Of a stretch of DNA of 64,000 nt, positions 14,761 through 23,869 are shown in pieces (the stretch's first letter is position 1; each line of letters begins with the position of its first letter). Origin of the DNA: Xenophilus sp. E41 (lineage in GTDB: Bacteria; Pseudomonadota; Gammaproteobacteria; Burkholderiales; Burkholderiaceae_C); assembly GCF_003671765.1 (NCBI RefSeq), contig NZ_QPIB01000041.1:1-64000 (forward strand). The letters are read 5' to 3'. The notes beneath the pieces were generated by a model that ran no database searches, was not told where the DNA came from, and was given only the letters and a program-made list of their open reading frames with translations. A program made the translations under genes and the position numbers.

Positions 14761-14937
14761 GGGCGTGCAGGTAAAAGCACGAAGTTGGGTGCAGGTGAAA
14801 GCACGATACGAGTGCAGGTAAAGGCACGCTCCCATCCACAGATGGCGCAGGTGAACGCACGTGCCAATCCACAGAGATCACCCCTGGAAGCCCGAAGTCA
14901 AGTGCAGGTAAAAGTACGTGCCCTGCGTGGAAGCACG
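14653..14937. other. oriV: Replication origin (oriV) with iterons, DnaA-like box and AT-rich region
   Basis: Directly after repA lie repeated 17-bp iterons, preceded by an AT-rich tract with the palindrome TTAAAGATCTTTAA and a one-mismatch DnaA box. This is the standard layout of an iteron-regulated plasmid origin. Whether it still fires in the integrated state is unknown. Confidence 0.75.
14765..14937. repeat. Iteron array, consensus GTGCAGGTAAAAGCACG
   Basis: Five 17-bp copies at 14765-14781, 14789-14805, 14812-14828, 14845-14861 and 14902-14918, with 0 to 3 differences, all in the same direction. A degenerate sixth copy at 14921-14937 keeps only the 3' half. The first three are spaced 24 and 23 bp, close to two helical turns, which suits side-by-side initiator binding. 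The last copy touches the repA stop. Confidence 0.88.
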
Positions 14938-14939
14938 TG

Positions 14940-15932
14940 TTAGCCGGATCGCTTCCCGGTCTTCCGGGTATGGGCCTTCTCGTGGGCCAGCAGCGAAGCA
15001 TGCGGCCTCCCAGCCAGCATGTCCTTGGCCTCGGCGATGCGGCCCTTGGGGCCATTGGCGTAGAACGTCACCATGTCTCGGCCGCCGTCGAACGCCATGA
15101 GAAAGTCGGGCAGTACGCCAGATTCGGCCAGCGAGCGCATTGCCGCACGGAAATTCCGCAGCGCATCGGTGCTACCGCACTTCTGGTGTAGGACGGCCAG
15201 CGACACGCGCCAGCTTGGTTGACGACCGCAGTGCTTTCGCGCCAGCTCGTAGATGCGCCGGTCAAGCGGTTTGCGCAGTCGGTAATAGCTGCGCGAGAGC
15301 GTGAGGAATTCGCCGGCGTCGATGGCTCGGAACAGCCATTCCGGTAAGGTCACTTCCAGCGACACCATGCGACCGTCGTTGGGTGACTTCTCGATGATCT
15401 TGGCCGATTCCACCAGGCCCCAGAACGCACGAGTGCGCAGCCCGCCTGTCTCGATGTTGGTTTCGACCCGCGTGCCGGTGAGCCGCCCAAGCATCTCGCC
15501 CGCCCGCTCGTAGGCGCGGCCACTGGTGTCGCGGTTGGTGGCCGTGAGGAAGTCGTACATGGTGAGGCGCACCGTGCGCGAGATTCTTGCCCCGCGGTTC
15601 TTCGCCTCGACGAGCTGGCCGGCGCAGTAGAGCCACAAATCCTTGTCGTGGATCGTTGCGCAACCGTCCGGGCCGGGCTTCACCGTCACGGTGTTGCCGT
15701 TGCGCTCGTAGGTACGCACGCGAGTGTCGCCAGCCTTCAATGCGAACAACGGATGTTCCATGCTGGCGAGGTCATCTTTCGGCGCGGCATCGGGGATGCC
15801 GAGCGTGAAGAAATCGCCCTGCCTGCCACGGTCAGGCGCAAGGTGTGTTGTGGGCTCAGCGGCTGTGCGCTCGTCCTTCTCGTCACGGGGCGAGCGGAGC
15901 GGCCCCGGTGATGAGAAAAGCGAGTCCGGCAT
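14940..15932 (-). CDS. repA: RepA-type plasmid replication initiator
   Basis: This 330-residue protein is similar to the RPA/replication initiator protein A family of broad-host-range plasmids. It has a disordered N-terminus (1-50) and winged-helix modules in 70-290 with the recognisable segments DLWLYCAGQLVEAKNRG, LTMYDFLTATNRDTSGRAYERA and SYYRLRKPLDRRIYELARKHCGRQ. The adjacent iterons on the downstream side are its expected binding sites. The ATG at 15932 lacks a clear ribosome site; an overlapping out-of-frame ATG at 15936 should not confuse. IncP plasmids use TrfA instead, so the replicon is not a plain IncP-1 one. Confidence 0.87.
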   Translation of the reverse strand: MPDSLFSSPGPLRSPRDEKDERTAAEPTTHLAPDRGRQGDFFTLGIPDAAPKDDLASMEHPLFALKAGDTRVRTYERNGNTVTVKPGPDGCATIHDKDLWLYCAGQLVEAKNRGARISRTVRLTMYDFLTATNRDTSGRAYERAGEMLGRLTGTRVETNIETGGLRTRAFWGLVESAKIIEKSPNDGRMVSLEVTLPEWLFRAIDAGEFLTLSRSYYRLRKPLDRRIYELARKHCGRQPSWRVSLAVLHQKCGSTDALRNFRAAMRSLAESGVLPDFLMAFDGGRDMVTFYANGPKGRIAEAKDMLAGRPHASLLAHEKAHTRKTGKRSG

Positions 15933-15976
15933 TCATGGTCTTCAATTGATCACCACAAGGCTAGCCGTCACACCAA

Positions 15977-16004
15977 TTGACTGTCAGCGATTTAGTTGTA
16001 CACT
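15977..16004 (+). promoter_or_regulatory. Sigma-70-like promoter for the gene at 16014
   Basis: TTGACT (15977-15982), 16 bases, TACACT (15999-16004). Transcription would start near 16011, only a few bases before the ATG at 16014, so the message would be almost leaderless. No Shine-Dalgarno sequence precedes that ATG. Confidence 0.5.
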
Positions 16005-16013
16005 TTGGTTGAC

Positions 16014-17015
16014 ATGGAAACGGAAGATCAAGCGAGAGAACGCCTAGGGCGGTACTACATCCATATCTGGGATGGATGCGCGCCCATCGTTTCTCAAGCG
16101 ATCAAAGAGTTCCGAGAGCGCTGGAAACCCTACTCCGCGTCCTCGCGCCAGTACCCCATCGTCCGACTGGTAGAGGAACGCATCGATCCCGCCGTGGCGG
16201 CGTACATGGCGACTCTTCCGGCGCGCTACTCGGGCTTCGTGCCCGGAGCCAGCGCACGGGCAGGACTCAGCACCATCATTCGTCAAGTGGGGCTTGATGA
16301 GATGGTTCGATTGCAGCGGTGGTTGCTGCGTAACTTCATCAAAACGGAGAACAACTGGACTGCCAGAGATCAGCGCTTTATCGCAACCATCGAATCCTTA
16401 ATCGAACTGATTTGGGACTGCGCCTGCAAAAGACCGACACGATCCAAGATACCAGGCGAACACCAGCTCCCTTTGCTCCCTTTCGGGAACGCGCAGCGTC
16501 GTCAAGGTTTTTGTAGGTTCTGCGGAGCGTTGACGGAATTAGCCTCGTTCATCGAACATGGAAATTGGCCTCGGGGGGATCAAGAGAAACTACGCTTGAG
16601 CCACCGCTACTGTGCCGAGCATCGGCCAATGCTCCCGGATGGCACCCAGAATCCAGCCTATCGACGCGCCATGCGTTCGGCGGATCACTTCGATCAGGAG
16701 CTACTGCGGCTGAGCAAGCAAAGCGCCAAACCGGAGAAGCTGCGTGCGGCCTCAGGGGATCGGGCTGTTGACCGCTACATCCAAGGCCATGTGGCCCAAA
16801 AATCCTTGCAGCCCGTCGACAAGGCCGAGTTGAGAAACCAGGCGCGCCTGATGGCCGACAAGAGGCTGACCGACCGAAAGAAGGCGATCATCATGATGAT
16901 CGCCTCGGGACAGAGTAAAAAACAAGTCGCAGACGCCCTCGGGATCAGTCGCCAGGCCGTTTACAAGGCCCTGGCAACGATCTCGAAAGACTTCCATCTC
17001 GACGAAGCACAGTGA
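16014..17015 (+). CDS. Uncharacterised island protein with a C-terminal HTH and a Cys/His cluster
   Basis: This is a 333-residue soluble protein that I do not recognise. A zinc-type cluster CRFCG ... HRYCAEHRP lies in the middle (about residues 163-204). The C-terminal 60 residues are a LuxR/sigma-region-4-like helix-turn-helix (KKAIIMMIASGQSKKQVADALGISRQAVYKAL type). The rest is helical and basic. The ATG at 16014 is preferred over a TTG at 15996; a promoter sits so close that the message may be leaderless. It lies between repA (divergent) and the integrase (convergent), so it may control replication or excision. It may define a new family of island regulators. Confidence 0.8.
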   Translation: METEDQARERLGRYYIHIWDGCAPIVSQAIKEFRERWKPYSASSRQYPIVRLVEERIDPAVAAYMATLPARYSGFVPGASARAGLSTIIRQVGLDEMVRLQRWLLRNFIKTENNWTARDQRFIATIESLIELIWDCACKRPTRSKIPGEHQLPLLPFGNAQRRQGFCRFCGALTELASFIEHGNWPRGDQEKLRLSHRYCAEHRPMLPDGTQNPAYRRAMRSADHFDQELLRLSKQSAKPEKLRAASGDRAVDRYIQGHVAQKSLQPVDKAELRNQARLMADKRLTDRKKAIIMMIASGQSKKQVADALGISRQAVYKALATISKDFHLDEAQ

Positions 17016-17041
17016 CGGCCATCGACCTCGGCGGGCTGCTT

Positions 17042-17054
17042 TTTAGCGGCTAAA
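17042..17054. promoter_or_regulatory. KorB operator (OB) overlapping the integrase stop codon
   Basis: TTTAGCGGCTAAA, an exact OB match. The integrase stop TAG (17052-17050) lies inside it. The site is between convergent genes, so it cannot be a simple promoter operator; a partition-type (ParB-like) KorB binding role is more likely. Confidence 0.88.
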
Positions 17055-18249
17055 ACGCCTTCCTGGCTGTCCAGCCGTCGATCATGTCCGCCCAGTCTTG
17101 CAGCATGGCGGTGCGTTGCTCGCGGTATTCAGCCTTGTTGTAGACGGCCCTGACACCACGCTGTTCGTGCGCCAGGCACTTCTCGATCCAGTCGGTGTTA
17201 TAGCCCGCCTCGTGCAGCAGCGTGCTCGCCGTGCGTCTCAGGTCGTGCGGCCCGAACTTGCCAAGGGTCTTTCCTTCCTTCTGCGCCAAACGGTACGTCA
17301 GCGTCAGCACCTGGTTGAGCGTGGCGCTGCTCATCGACGTGTCCGAGTCGTACCGCGACGGCAGCACATAGTCCGATCCGCCGGCGAAGGTCTTCAGGGC
17401 AATGAAGATATCCAGCGCCTGCCTGGACAGAAAGACCAGGTGCGGATTGCGCCGCTTCATCCGCTCCTTCGGGATCGTCCAAAGCGCCTCGCTGAAATTG
17501 ATCTCGCTCCACGTCGCGTTTGTCAGCTCGCTTTTGCGCACCATCGTCAGCAACAGCAGCTTGGCCGCCGCCCGGATGGATGGCGTCGTGCCGATGCGCT
17601 CCATGTACTGGTACATCAGCCCGATTTCGTCGGGCGTCAGCGCGCGGTCGCGCGGCTCGAACTTGGCGATGCTGGTGGGGCGCACCAGCTCGGCGGGGTT
17701 CTCGACCTTCTGGCCGCGCTCGATGGCCCAGCGGTAGACCTGGAGCACCACCTCGCGGGCATGCACGGCCGTGGCCGGCGCACCGCGCTCCACGATGGCA
17801 TCGGTCAGCGCCCGCAAGTCCTCGTGGGTGATTTCGACCAGCTTCTGATTGGCGAACTTGGGTTTCAGCTCGCGCTCGTAGACCGCCCGGCGCATGTCGC
17901 GGGTGGAGTCGGCCATCTGGTAGCCGCGCAGCCACTTTTCGGCCCAGGCGTCGAAGGTCTCGGCATCCTTGATGCGGGCCTTGTCCCGCGCCTTCTCCTT
18001 GGCCGGCGACTTCCCGACCGCGATCAGCTTCTTGGCCTCGCCCAACTGCTCGCGGGCTTCCGACAGGGTGATGCCGCCGACGCCGTAGCGGCCGAAGGTG
18101 ATGGTCTCCTGCCTGCCGTTGATGGCGTAGTTGTAGCGAAACGAGATCGCCCCGGCCGGGGTGACGGCCACATAGAGGCCGTCACGGTCGTTCACCTTGT
18201 AGAGCTTGTCCTGCGGCTTGAGATTGCGCAACTTGGTATCAGTAAGCAT
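17050..18249 (-). CDS. int: Tyrosine integrase of the island (P4/DUF4102 type)
   Basis: This 399-residue tyrosine recombinase has an N-terminal DUF4102 arm-binding domain (1-90), a core-binding domain (100-200) and a catalytic domain (205-390). Catalytic residues are visible: the first Arg in MVRKSEL, HDLRR, then LAHEQRGVRAVYNKAEY with the nucleophile Tyr. It lies directly beside guaA and reads away from it, the usual position for guaA-specific islands. ATG 18249 is chosen because AGAAGGG stands 5 bases upstream; the longer GTG at 18255 leaves no room for a ribosome site. Repeated ATACCATG boxes upstream are probable recombination-protein binding sites. Confidence 0.93.
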   Translation of the reverse strand: MLTDTKLRNLKPQDKLYKVNDRDGLYVAVTPAGAISFRYNYAINGRQETITFGRYGVGGITLSEAREQLGEAKKLIAVGKSPAKEKARDKARIKDAETFDAWAEKWLRGYQMADSTRDMRRAVYERELKPKFANQKLVEITHEDLRALTDAIVERGAPATAVHAREVVLQVYRWAIERGQKVENPAELVRPTSIAKFEPRDRALTPDEIGLMYQYMERIGTTPSIRAAAKLLLLTMVRKSELTNATWSEINFSEALWTIPKERMKRRNPHLVFLSRQALDIFIALKTFAGGSDYVLPSRYDSDTSMSSATLNQVLTLTYRLAQKEGKTLGKFGPHDLRRTASTLLHEAGYNTDWIEKCLAHEQRGVRAVYNKAEYREQRTAMLQDWADMIDGWTARKAF

Positions 18250-18428
18250 GGGCACCCTTCTTTTCAGGCCGCCGATACCATGCTTACAAACTCTCGGAAT
18301 CCCGCCTATTTTTCCTTATAGATCAACGATCTATCGGATTTCCATACCATGACAGCTCGTGAAGCGACGACATGGTATCGAAGCAGGATCATGGCATCGG
18401 CTCAGCCAGTGCCATGCACCATACCATG
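18242..18428. repeat. Repeated ATACCATG boxes and dyads between integrase and guaA
   Basis: ATACCATG occurs at 18275-18282, 18344-18351 and 18421-18428, with the reverse complement CATGGTAT at 18371-18378. The first and the inverted copy extend to CGATACCATG/CATGGTATCG. Also present are an inverted repeat GTAAGCATGG (18242-18251)/CCATGCTTAC (18278-18287) spanning the integrase start and a dyad ATAGATC-AAC-GATCTAT (18318-18334). The 307 bases between int and guaA hold no gene. The boxes fit integrase arm-type sites or directionality-factor sites. Confidence 0.6.
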
Positions 18429-18556
18429 AAAAATTCGTGCTTGGCGATGCCAAAATCTTCCAGCCGTTGCCAGACAGCAAACCAAAAAATCCATTTACAT
18501 CAATGACTTATAAGTGGTTTCTTGCCTGCCATTGCTTGCCGCTGCCAGACGCAAAA

Positions 18557-20176
<1,620 letters not shown>

Positions 20177-20220
20177 GGGTACCGCGCTTCGATGGAATGG
20201 ATGCTTCGCTGAAACAACAA

Positions 20221-20241
20221 GGCCGGTGCACTGCACCGGCC
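20221..20241 (-). terminator. Strong hairpin between guaB and guaA
   Basis: GGCCGGTGC-ACT-GCACCGGCC, a perfect 9-bp GC-rich stem, followed on the minus strand by TTGTTGTTT. It sits between the guaB stop and the guaA start, so it could attenuate read-through within the guaBA unit. The U-tract is interrupted, so it may be only a processing or stabilising hairpin. Confidence 0.4.
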
Positions 20242-20258
20242 CTGTCCTCGGAGTAGAA

Positions 20259-21728
20259 TCACTCCGCCCGGTAGTTGGGTGCTTCCTTGGTGATCTGCAC
20301 GTCGTGCACGTGCGATTCGCGGATGCCGGCCGAGGTGATCTCGACGAACTCGGCCTTGTTCTTCATCTCGTCGATTGTGGCGCAGCCGCAGTAGCCCATG
20401 CTGGCGCGCACGCCGCCGGCCATCTGGTAGATGATCGAGACGATGGAGCCCTTGTAGGGCACGCGGCCCTCGATGCCCTCGGGCACCAGCTTGTCGGTGT
20501 TGGGGTTGCCGGTGGTCGATTCCTGGAAGTACCGGTCGGCACTGCCCTGCTGCATCGCGCCGATGGAGCCCATGCCGCGGTAGCTCTTGTAGCTGCGGCC
20601 CTGGTACAGCACGATCTCGCCGGGCGCCTCTTCGGTGCCGGCGAACATGCTGCCCATCATGACGGTGCTGGCACCGGCCGCGATGGCCTTGGCGATGTCG
20701 CCCGAATAGCGCACGCCGCCGTCGGAAATGAGGGGCACGCCCGTGCCCTGCAGCGCGGTCGCCACGCTGTCCACCGCCATGATCTGCGGCACGCCCACGC
20801 CAGCCACGATGCGGGTGGTGCAGATGGAGCCCGGGCCGATGCCGACCTTGACCGCATCGGCACCCGCCTCGACCAGCGCCAGCGCGGCGGCGCCGGTGGC
20901 GATGTTGCCGCCGACGACGTCGATCTGCGGGTAGTTCTGCTTCACCCAGCGCACGCGGTCGATCACGCCCTTGCTGTGGCCGTGCGCGGTGTCGACCACG
21001 ATGGCGTCGACGCCGGCCTTGACCAGCGCCTCGACGCGTTCCTCGGTGCCCTCGCCCACGCCCACGGCCGCGCCGACGCGCAGGCGGCCCGAGGCGTCGC
21101 GCGCGGCATTCGGGAAGGTGGTCTGCTTGGTGATGTCCTTGACGGTGATGAGCCCCTTGAGGCGCCAGTCGCCGTCGATGACGAGCAGCCGCTCGAGCTT
21201 GTGCTTGTTGAGCAGCGCCTTGGCCTCGGCCGGGGTGGTGCCTTCCTGCACGGTGATGAGCTTGGCGCGTGGCGTCATGATCTCGGTGACCGGCACGTCG
21301 TAGCGCGTCTCGAAGCGCAGGTCGCGGCCCGTCACGATGCCCACCACCTTGCCGCCATCGATGACCGGGAAGCCCGAGATGCCCAGCTCTTCCGACAGTT
21401 GCAGCACCTGCAGCACCGTGTGCTGGGGCGTGATGACGACCGGGTCGCGCAGCACGCCGGATTCGTAGCGCTTCACCTTGGCCACCTCGGCCGCCTGCTG
21501 CTGGGCGGTGAGGTTCTTGTGCACGATCCCGATGCCGCCTTCCTGCGCGATGGCGATGGCCAGGCGCGCTTCCGTCACCGTGTCCATGGCCGCGGAGACC
21601 AGGGGCAGGTTGAGCGAGATGTTGCGGGAGAAGGGAGTGGCGAGCGAGGTGTCCTTGGGCAGGACCTGGGAGAAGGCGGGCACCAGCAACACGTCGTCGA
21701 AGGTGAGCGCTTTGCCAAGAAGGCGCAT
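20259..21728 (-). CDS. guaB: Inosine-5'-monophosphate dehydrogenase
   Basis: This 489-residue enzyme oxidises IMP to XMP with NAD+, the committed step of GMP synthesis. It forms a TIM barrel with an inserted pair of CBS domains (about residues 95-205), a catalytic Cys in [11 protein letters not shown], and a flap region near the YKSYRGMGS segment. The length and ATG 21728 match the family, with GGAGCC as ribosome site. A TACAAT -10 box (21755-21750) precedes the start, and a CGCGGG-TTTT-CCCGCG palindrome (21763-21778) covers the -35 area. It forms the guaBA unit with guaA. Confidence 0.97.
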   Translation of the reverse strand: MRLLGKALTFDDVLLVPAFSQVLPKDTSLATPFSRNISLNLPLVSAAMDTVTEARLAIAIAQEGGIGIVHKNLTAQQQAAEVAKVKRYESGVLRDPVVITPQHTVLQVLQLSEELGISGFPVIDGGKVVGIVTGRDLRFETRYDVPVTEIMTPRAKLITVQEGTTPAEAKALLNKHKLERLLVIDGDWRLKGLITVKDITKQTTFPNAARDASGRLRVGAAVGVGEGTEERVEALVKAGVDAIVVDTAHGHSKGVIDRVRWVKQNYPQIDVVGGNIATGAAALALVEAGADAVKVGIGPGSICTTRIVAGVGVPQIMAVDSVATALQGTGVPLISDGGVRYSGDIAKAIAAGASTVMMGSMFAGTEEAPGEIVLYQGRSYKSYRGMGSIGAMQQGSADRYFQESTTGNPNTDKLVPEGIEGRVPYKGSIVSIIYQMAGGVRASMGYCGCATIDEMKNKAEFVEITSAGIRESHVHDVQITKEAPNYRAE

Positions 21729-21897
21729 GGGTAAGGCTCCAAAAGACGGATTGTAACGATGCCGCGGGTTTTCCCGCGTCGGGCCGGGCCTTCGTCCGGC
21801 AGGCGGCGTTGCGATTTGGTGGCAGTTTCGCGCGCCCGCCTCCCCTGCCGAGCGGCCTCGAGTGTTGCTAAACGTAAGGCGGGGCTACACTGCCGGA

Positions 21898-22392
21898 ATG
21901 AAGTTCGCTCCTTTCTGTGTGCTTGCCTGTGCGCTCGCCCTGCCCCTGGCCGCAAGCGCCCAATGGCAATGGATCGACAACCAGGGCAAGAAGGTCTTCA
22001 GCGACCAGCCGCCTCCCGCCGACGTGCCGGACAAGAACGTGCTGCGGCGCCCGGGCGGCAAGGCGGCCCCTGCGGCGCCCGCCGCGGATGCCCCCAAGGC
22101 GGATGCCGCCGCTGCACCCGCACCGAAGGCGGCCGGTGTGGACAAGGAACTCGAGGAGAAGGCCCGCAAGGCCGAGGAGGCCGAGAAGGCCAAGCGCGCT
22201 GCCGAGGAGCAGAAGGTTGCCAAGGCCAAGGCCGAGAACTGCAACCGCGCGCGCCAGGGCAAGGCCACGATGGACAGCGGCATGCGTGTCGCGCGCATGA
22301 ACGACAGGGGCGAACGCGAGATCATGGACGACCAGGCCCGCGCGGCCGAGCAGCGCAGGCTGCAGGAGATCATCAGCGCGGACTGCAAGTAG
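21898..22392 (+). CDS. DUF4124-type exported protein
   Basis: This 164-residue protein has a cleavable signal peptide (1-20, ending AASA). A short DUF4124 module follows (WQWIDNQGKKVFSDQPPP), then an alanine/proline linker and a charged coiled coil (about residues 80-130, KAEEAEKAKRAAEEQK type) with two late cysteines. The function of this betaproteobacterial envelope family is unknown. ATG 21898 is chosen because the signal peptide begins there; a longer frame starts at 21862. It is divergent from guaB. Confidence 0.85.
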   Translation: MKFAPFCVLACALALPLAASAQWQWIDNQGKKVFSDQPPPADVPDKNVLRRPGGKAAPAAPAADAPKADAAAAPAPKAAGVDKELEEKARKAEEAEKAKRAAEEQKVAKAKAENCNRARQGKATMDSGMRVARMNDRGEREIMDDQARAAEQRRLQEIISADCK

Positions 22393-22447
22393 GCCGGTTC
22401 GCGCCCGGCGATTGGGGGAAATTCCTGCCCCTTCGAGGGCCGGCCGC

Positions 22448-22780
22448 TCAGTAGCCGGCCTTGCCGCCCTGGCGCCGCTGTGCGAACAGGCCGGCCCTGC
22501 GGCTGCCCTGGCGCTGGAAGCGCTCGCGGCGCGCCACCTTGGGGTCCACGGCCAGCGGGCGGCACAGTTCCACGCGGTCGCCCGCGGCAAGCGCCTGGTC
22601 CCAGGCGGCGGCGCGTCCCCACACGCCCGGCTGCAAACCGGCCCAGTCGAGTTGGGGATGTTCGCGACGCAATGCGCTCGCCTCGACCGCCTCCCGCAGC
22701 GTGCAGCCCTCGGGCAGGCGCAGCACCTGCTCGAACACCACGCGCGGCGCGGGCGCACAGCAGAGGGTGACCTCGATCAC
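22448..22780 (-). CDS. rnfH: RnfH-family ubiquitin-like protein
   Basis: This 110-residue protein has a beta-grasp RnfH domain in residues 1-85: VIEVTLCCAPAPRVVFEQ, then LREAVEASALRREHP and WGRAAAWDQALAAGDRVELCRPLAVDPK. The GTG start at 22780 overlaps the ratA stop (GTGA). rnfH is almost always paired with ratA in proteobacteria, which supports the call. The basic, arginine-rich tail is typical. Its molecular role is not settled. Confidence 0.88.
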   Translation of the reverse strand: MIEVTLCCAPAPRVVFEQVLRLPEGCTLREAVEASALRREHPQLDWAGLQPGVWGRAAAWDQALAAGDRVELCRPLAVDPKVARRERFQRQGSRRAGLFAQRRQGGKAGY

Positions 22781-23226
22781 GCGGGCTGGCCGTAGATCTG
22801 CTCGGCGCGCTTGACGAAGGCCTCGACCAGGCTCGAGGCGATCTTGTCGAACACCGGCCCCACGAGCGCCTGCAGCGCGAAGTTGCTGAAGCCGTAGCGC
22901 AGGTCGAGCTCGACGCGGCAGGCACGCTCGCCCTCTTCGCCGACGGGGTTGAACTTCCAGACGCCGTCGAGGTTGGAGAACGGCCCGTCGACGAGCTTGA
23001 GCTGCACCTCGCGGCCGGGCACATGCGTGTTGCGGGTGGTGAAGCTCTGGCGGATGCCGCCGAAGGACAGGCCGACCTCGGCCGTCATGCCGGCTTCGTC
23101 CTGCTCGATCACGCGGGCGCGGTCGCACCAGGGCAGGAACTCCGGATACCGGGCCACATCCGTGACCAGCGCGTACATCGCTTCGGCGCTGTACCAGATG
23201 AGGACGGACTTGTGGACGCTTTTCAT
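22777..23226 (-). CDS. ratA: RatA-like START/Coq10-type protein
   Basis: This 149-residue single-domain START-superfamily protein (polyketide cyclase/Coq10 type) has the family marks VHKSVLIWYSAEAMYALV and YPEFLPWCDRARV. In E. coli the counterpart RatA was described as blocking 70S ribosome association; a Coq10-like ubiquinone-binding role has also been proposed. It is divergent from smpB with a 62-bp gap, the conserved ratA/smpB arrangement, and is coupled to rnfH. ATG 23226 gives the usual start. Confidence 0.9.
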   Translation of the reverse strand: MKSVHKSVLIWYSAEAMYALVTDVARYPEFLPWCDRARVIEQDEAGMTAEVGLSFGGIRQSFTTRNTHVPGREVQLKLVDGPFSNLDGVWKFNPVGEEGERACRVELDLRYGFSNFALQALVGPVFDKIASSLVEAFVKRAEQIYGQPA

Positions 23227-23288
23227 AGAATCGCCGCTGTGTGCGGCTGCCGATTGTAGGGAGGCCATGCGCCCCAACATTGACAGAC

Positions 23289-23771
23289 ATGGCCACCAAA
23301 AAACCTGAGACCCCCGGCAACGCGCGCATCGCCGACAACAAGAAGGCCGCGTTCAACTACTTCTTCGAGGAACGCTTCGAGGCCGGCATGGTGCTCGAGG
23401 GCTGGGAAGTGAAGGCTTTGCGCGAAGGCAAGGTGCAGCTCACCGACGGCTATGTCGTGATCCGCGACGGCGAGATGTTCATCATCGGCTGCCAGATCAA
23501 CCCGCTGCGCAGCGCCTCCACCCACGTCAACCCCGACGCTGTGCGCACCAAGAAGCTGCTCCTGCACAAGGAACAGATCAAGCGCCTCACCGGCAAGGTC
23601 GAGCAGAAGGGCTACACGCTGGTGCCGATCAACCTGCACTGGAAGGCCGGCAAGGTGAAATGCGACATCGCCCTGGCCAAGGGCAAGGCCGAGCACGACA
23701 AGCGCGATGTCATCAAGGACCGCGAAGGCAAGCGCGAGGTTGAACGCGCGATGAAGAACCGCCAGCGCTGA
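23289..23771 (+). CDS. smpB: SsrA-binding protein SmpB
   Basis: This 160-residue protein binds tmRNA and delivers it to stalled ribosomes for trans-translation. The OB-fold core has the marks [37 protein letters not shown] and the basic C-terminal tail [20 protein letters not shown], which inserts into the mRNA channel. ATG 23289 is the family start. A T-run follows the stop. The ssrA gene itself is not seen in the window. Confidence 0.96.
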   Translation: MATKKPETPGNARIADNKKAAFNYFFEERFEAGMVLEGWEVKALREGKVQLTDGYVVIRDGEMFIIGCQINPLRSASTHVNPDAVRTKKLLLHKEQIKRLTGKVEQKGYTLVPINLHWKAGKVKCDIALAKGKAEHDKRDVIKDREGKREVERAMKNRQR

Positions 23772-23869
23772 AGTTTTTTTGGCGCGGCATGGAATAAACC
23801 GCCCCGCCCCGGTGTTCATGCAGTCAGAAGGCGCGCTTCCCGCGCCGTCGTGATCCACTCGCCACCTGC

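Larger units (their letters stand above)
1..18556. mobile_element. Integrated IncP-1-related genomic island at guaA, carrying a Tn402-type class 1 integron
   Basis: The region between the left window edge and the 3' end of guaA carries plasmid-type genes in place of housekeeping genes: relaxase, oriT, replication initiator with iterons, KorB operators and a site-specific integrase immediately beside guaA. guaA is a known integration site for islands of this kind. The right boundary is set by the guaA stop codon at 18557. The left boundary is outside the window, so size and attR are unknown. The IncP relationship is seen in TraI, TraJ, TraL, TraK, KleE and TrbJKL. That it is an integrated plasmid, and not an island that captured plasmid parts, is inference. 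Confidence 0.85.

Noticed and set aside
14765..14937. CRISPR array
   Set aside because: The repeats are 17 bp with irregular gaps of 6 to 40 bases, stand next to a plasmid initiator gene and no cas gene is present; they are iterons.
21729..21897. A riboswitch upstream of guaB
   Set aside because: The 169 bases between guaB and the divergent gene show only a promoter and a short palindrome; no purine riboswitch core could be recognised.
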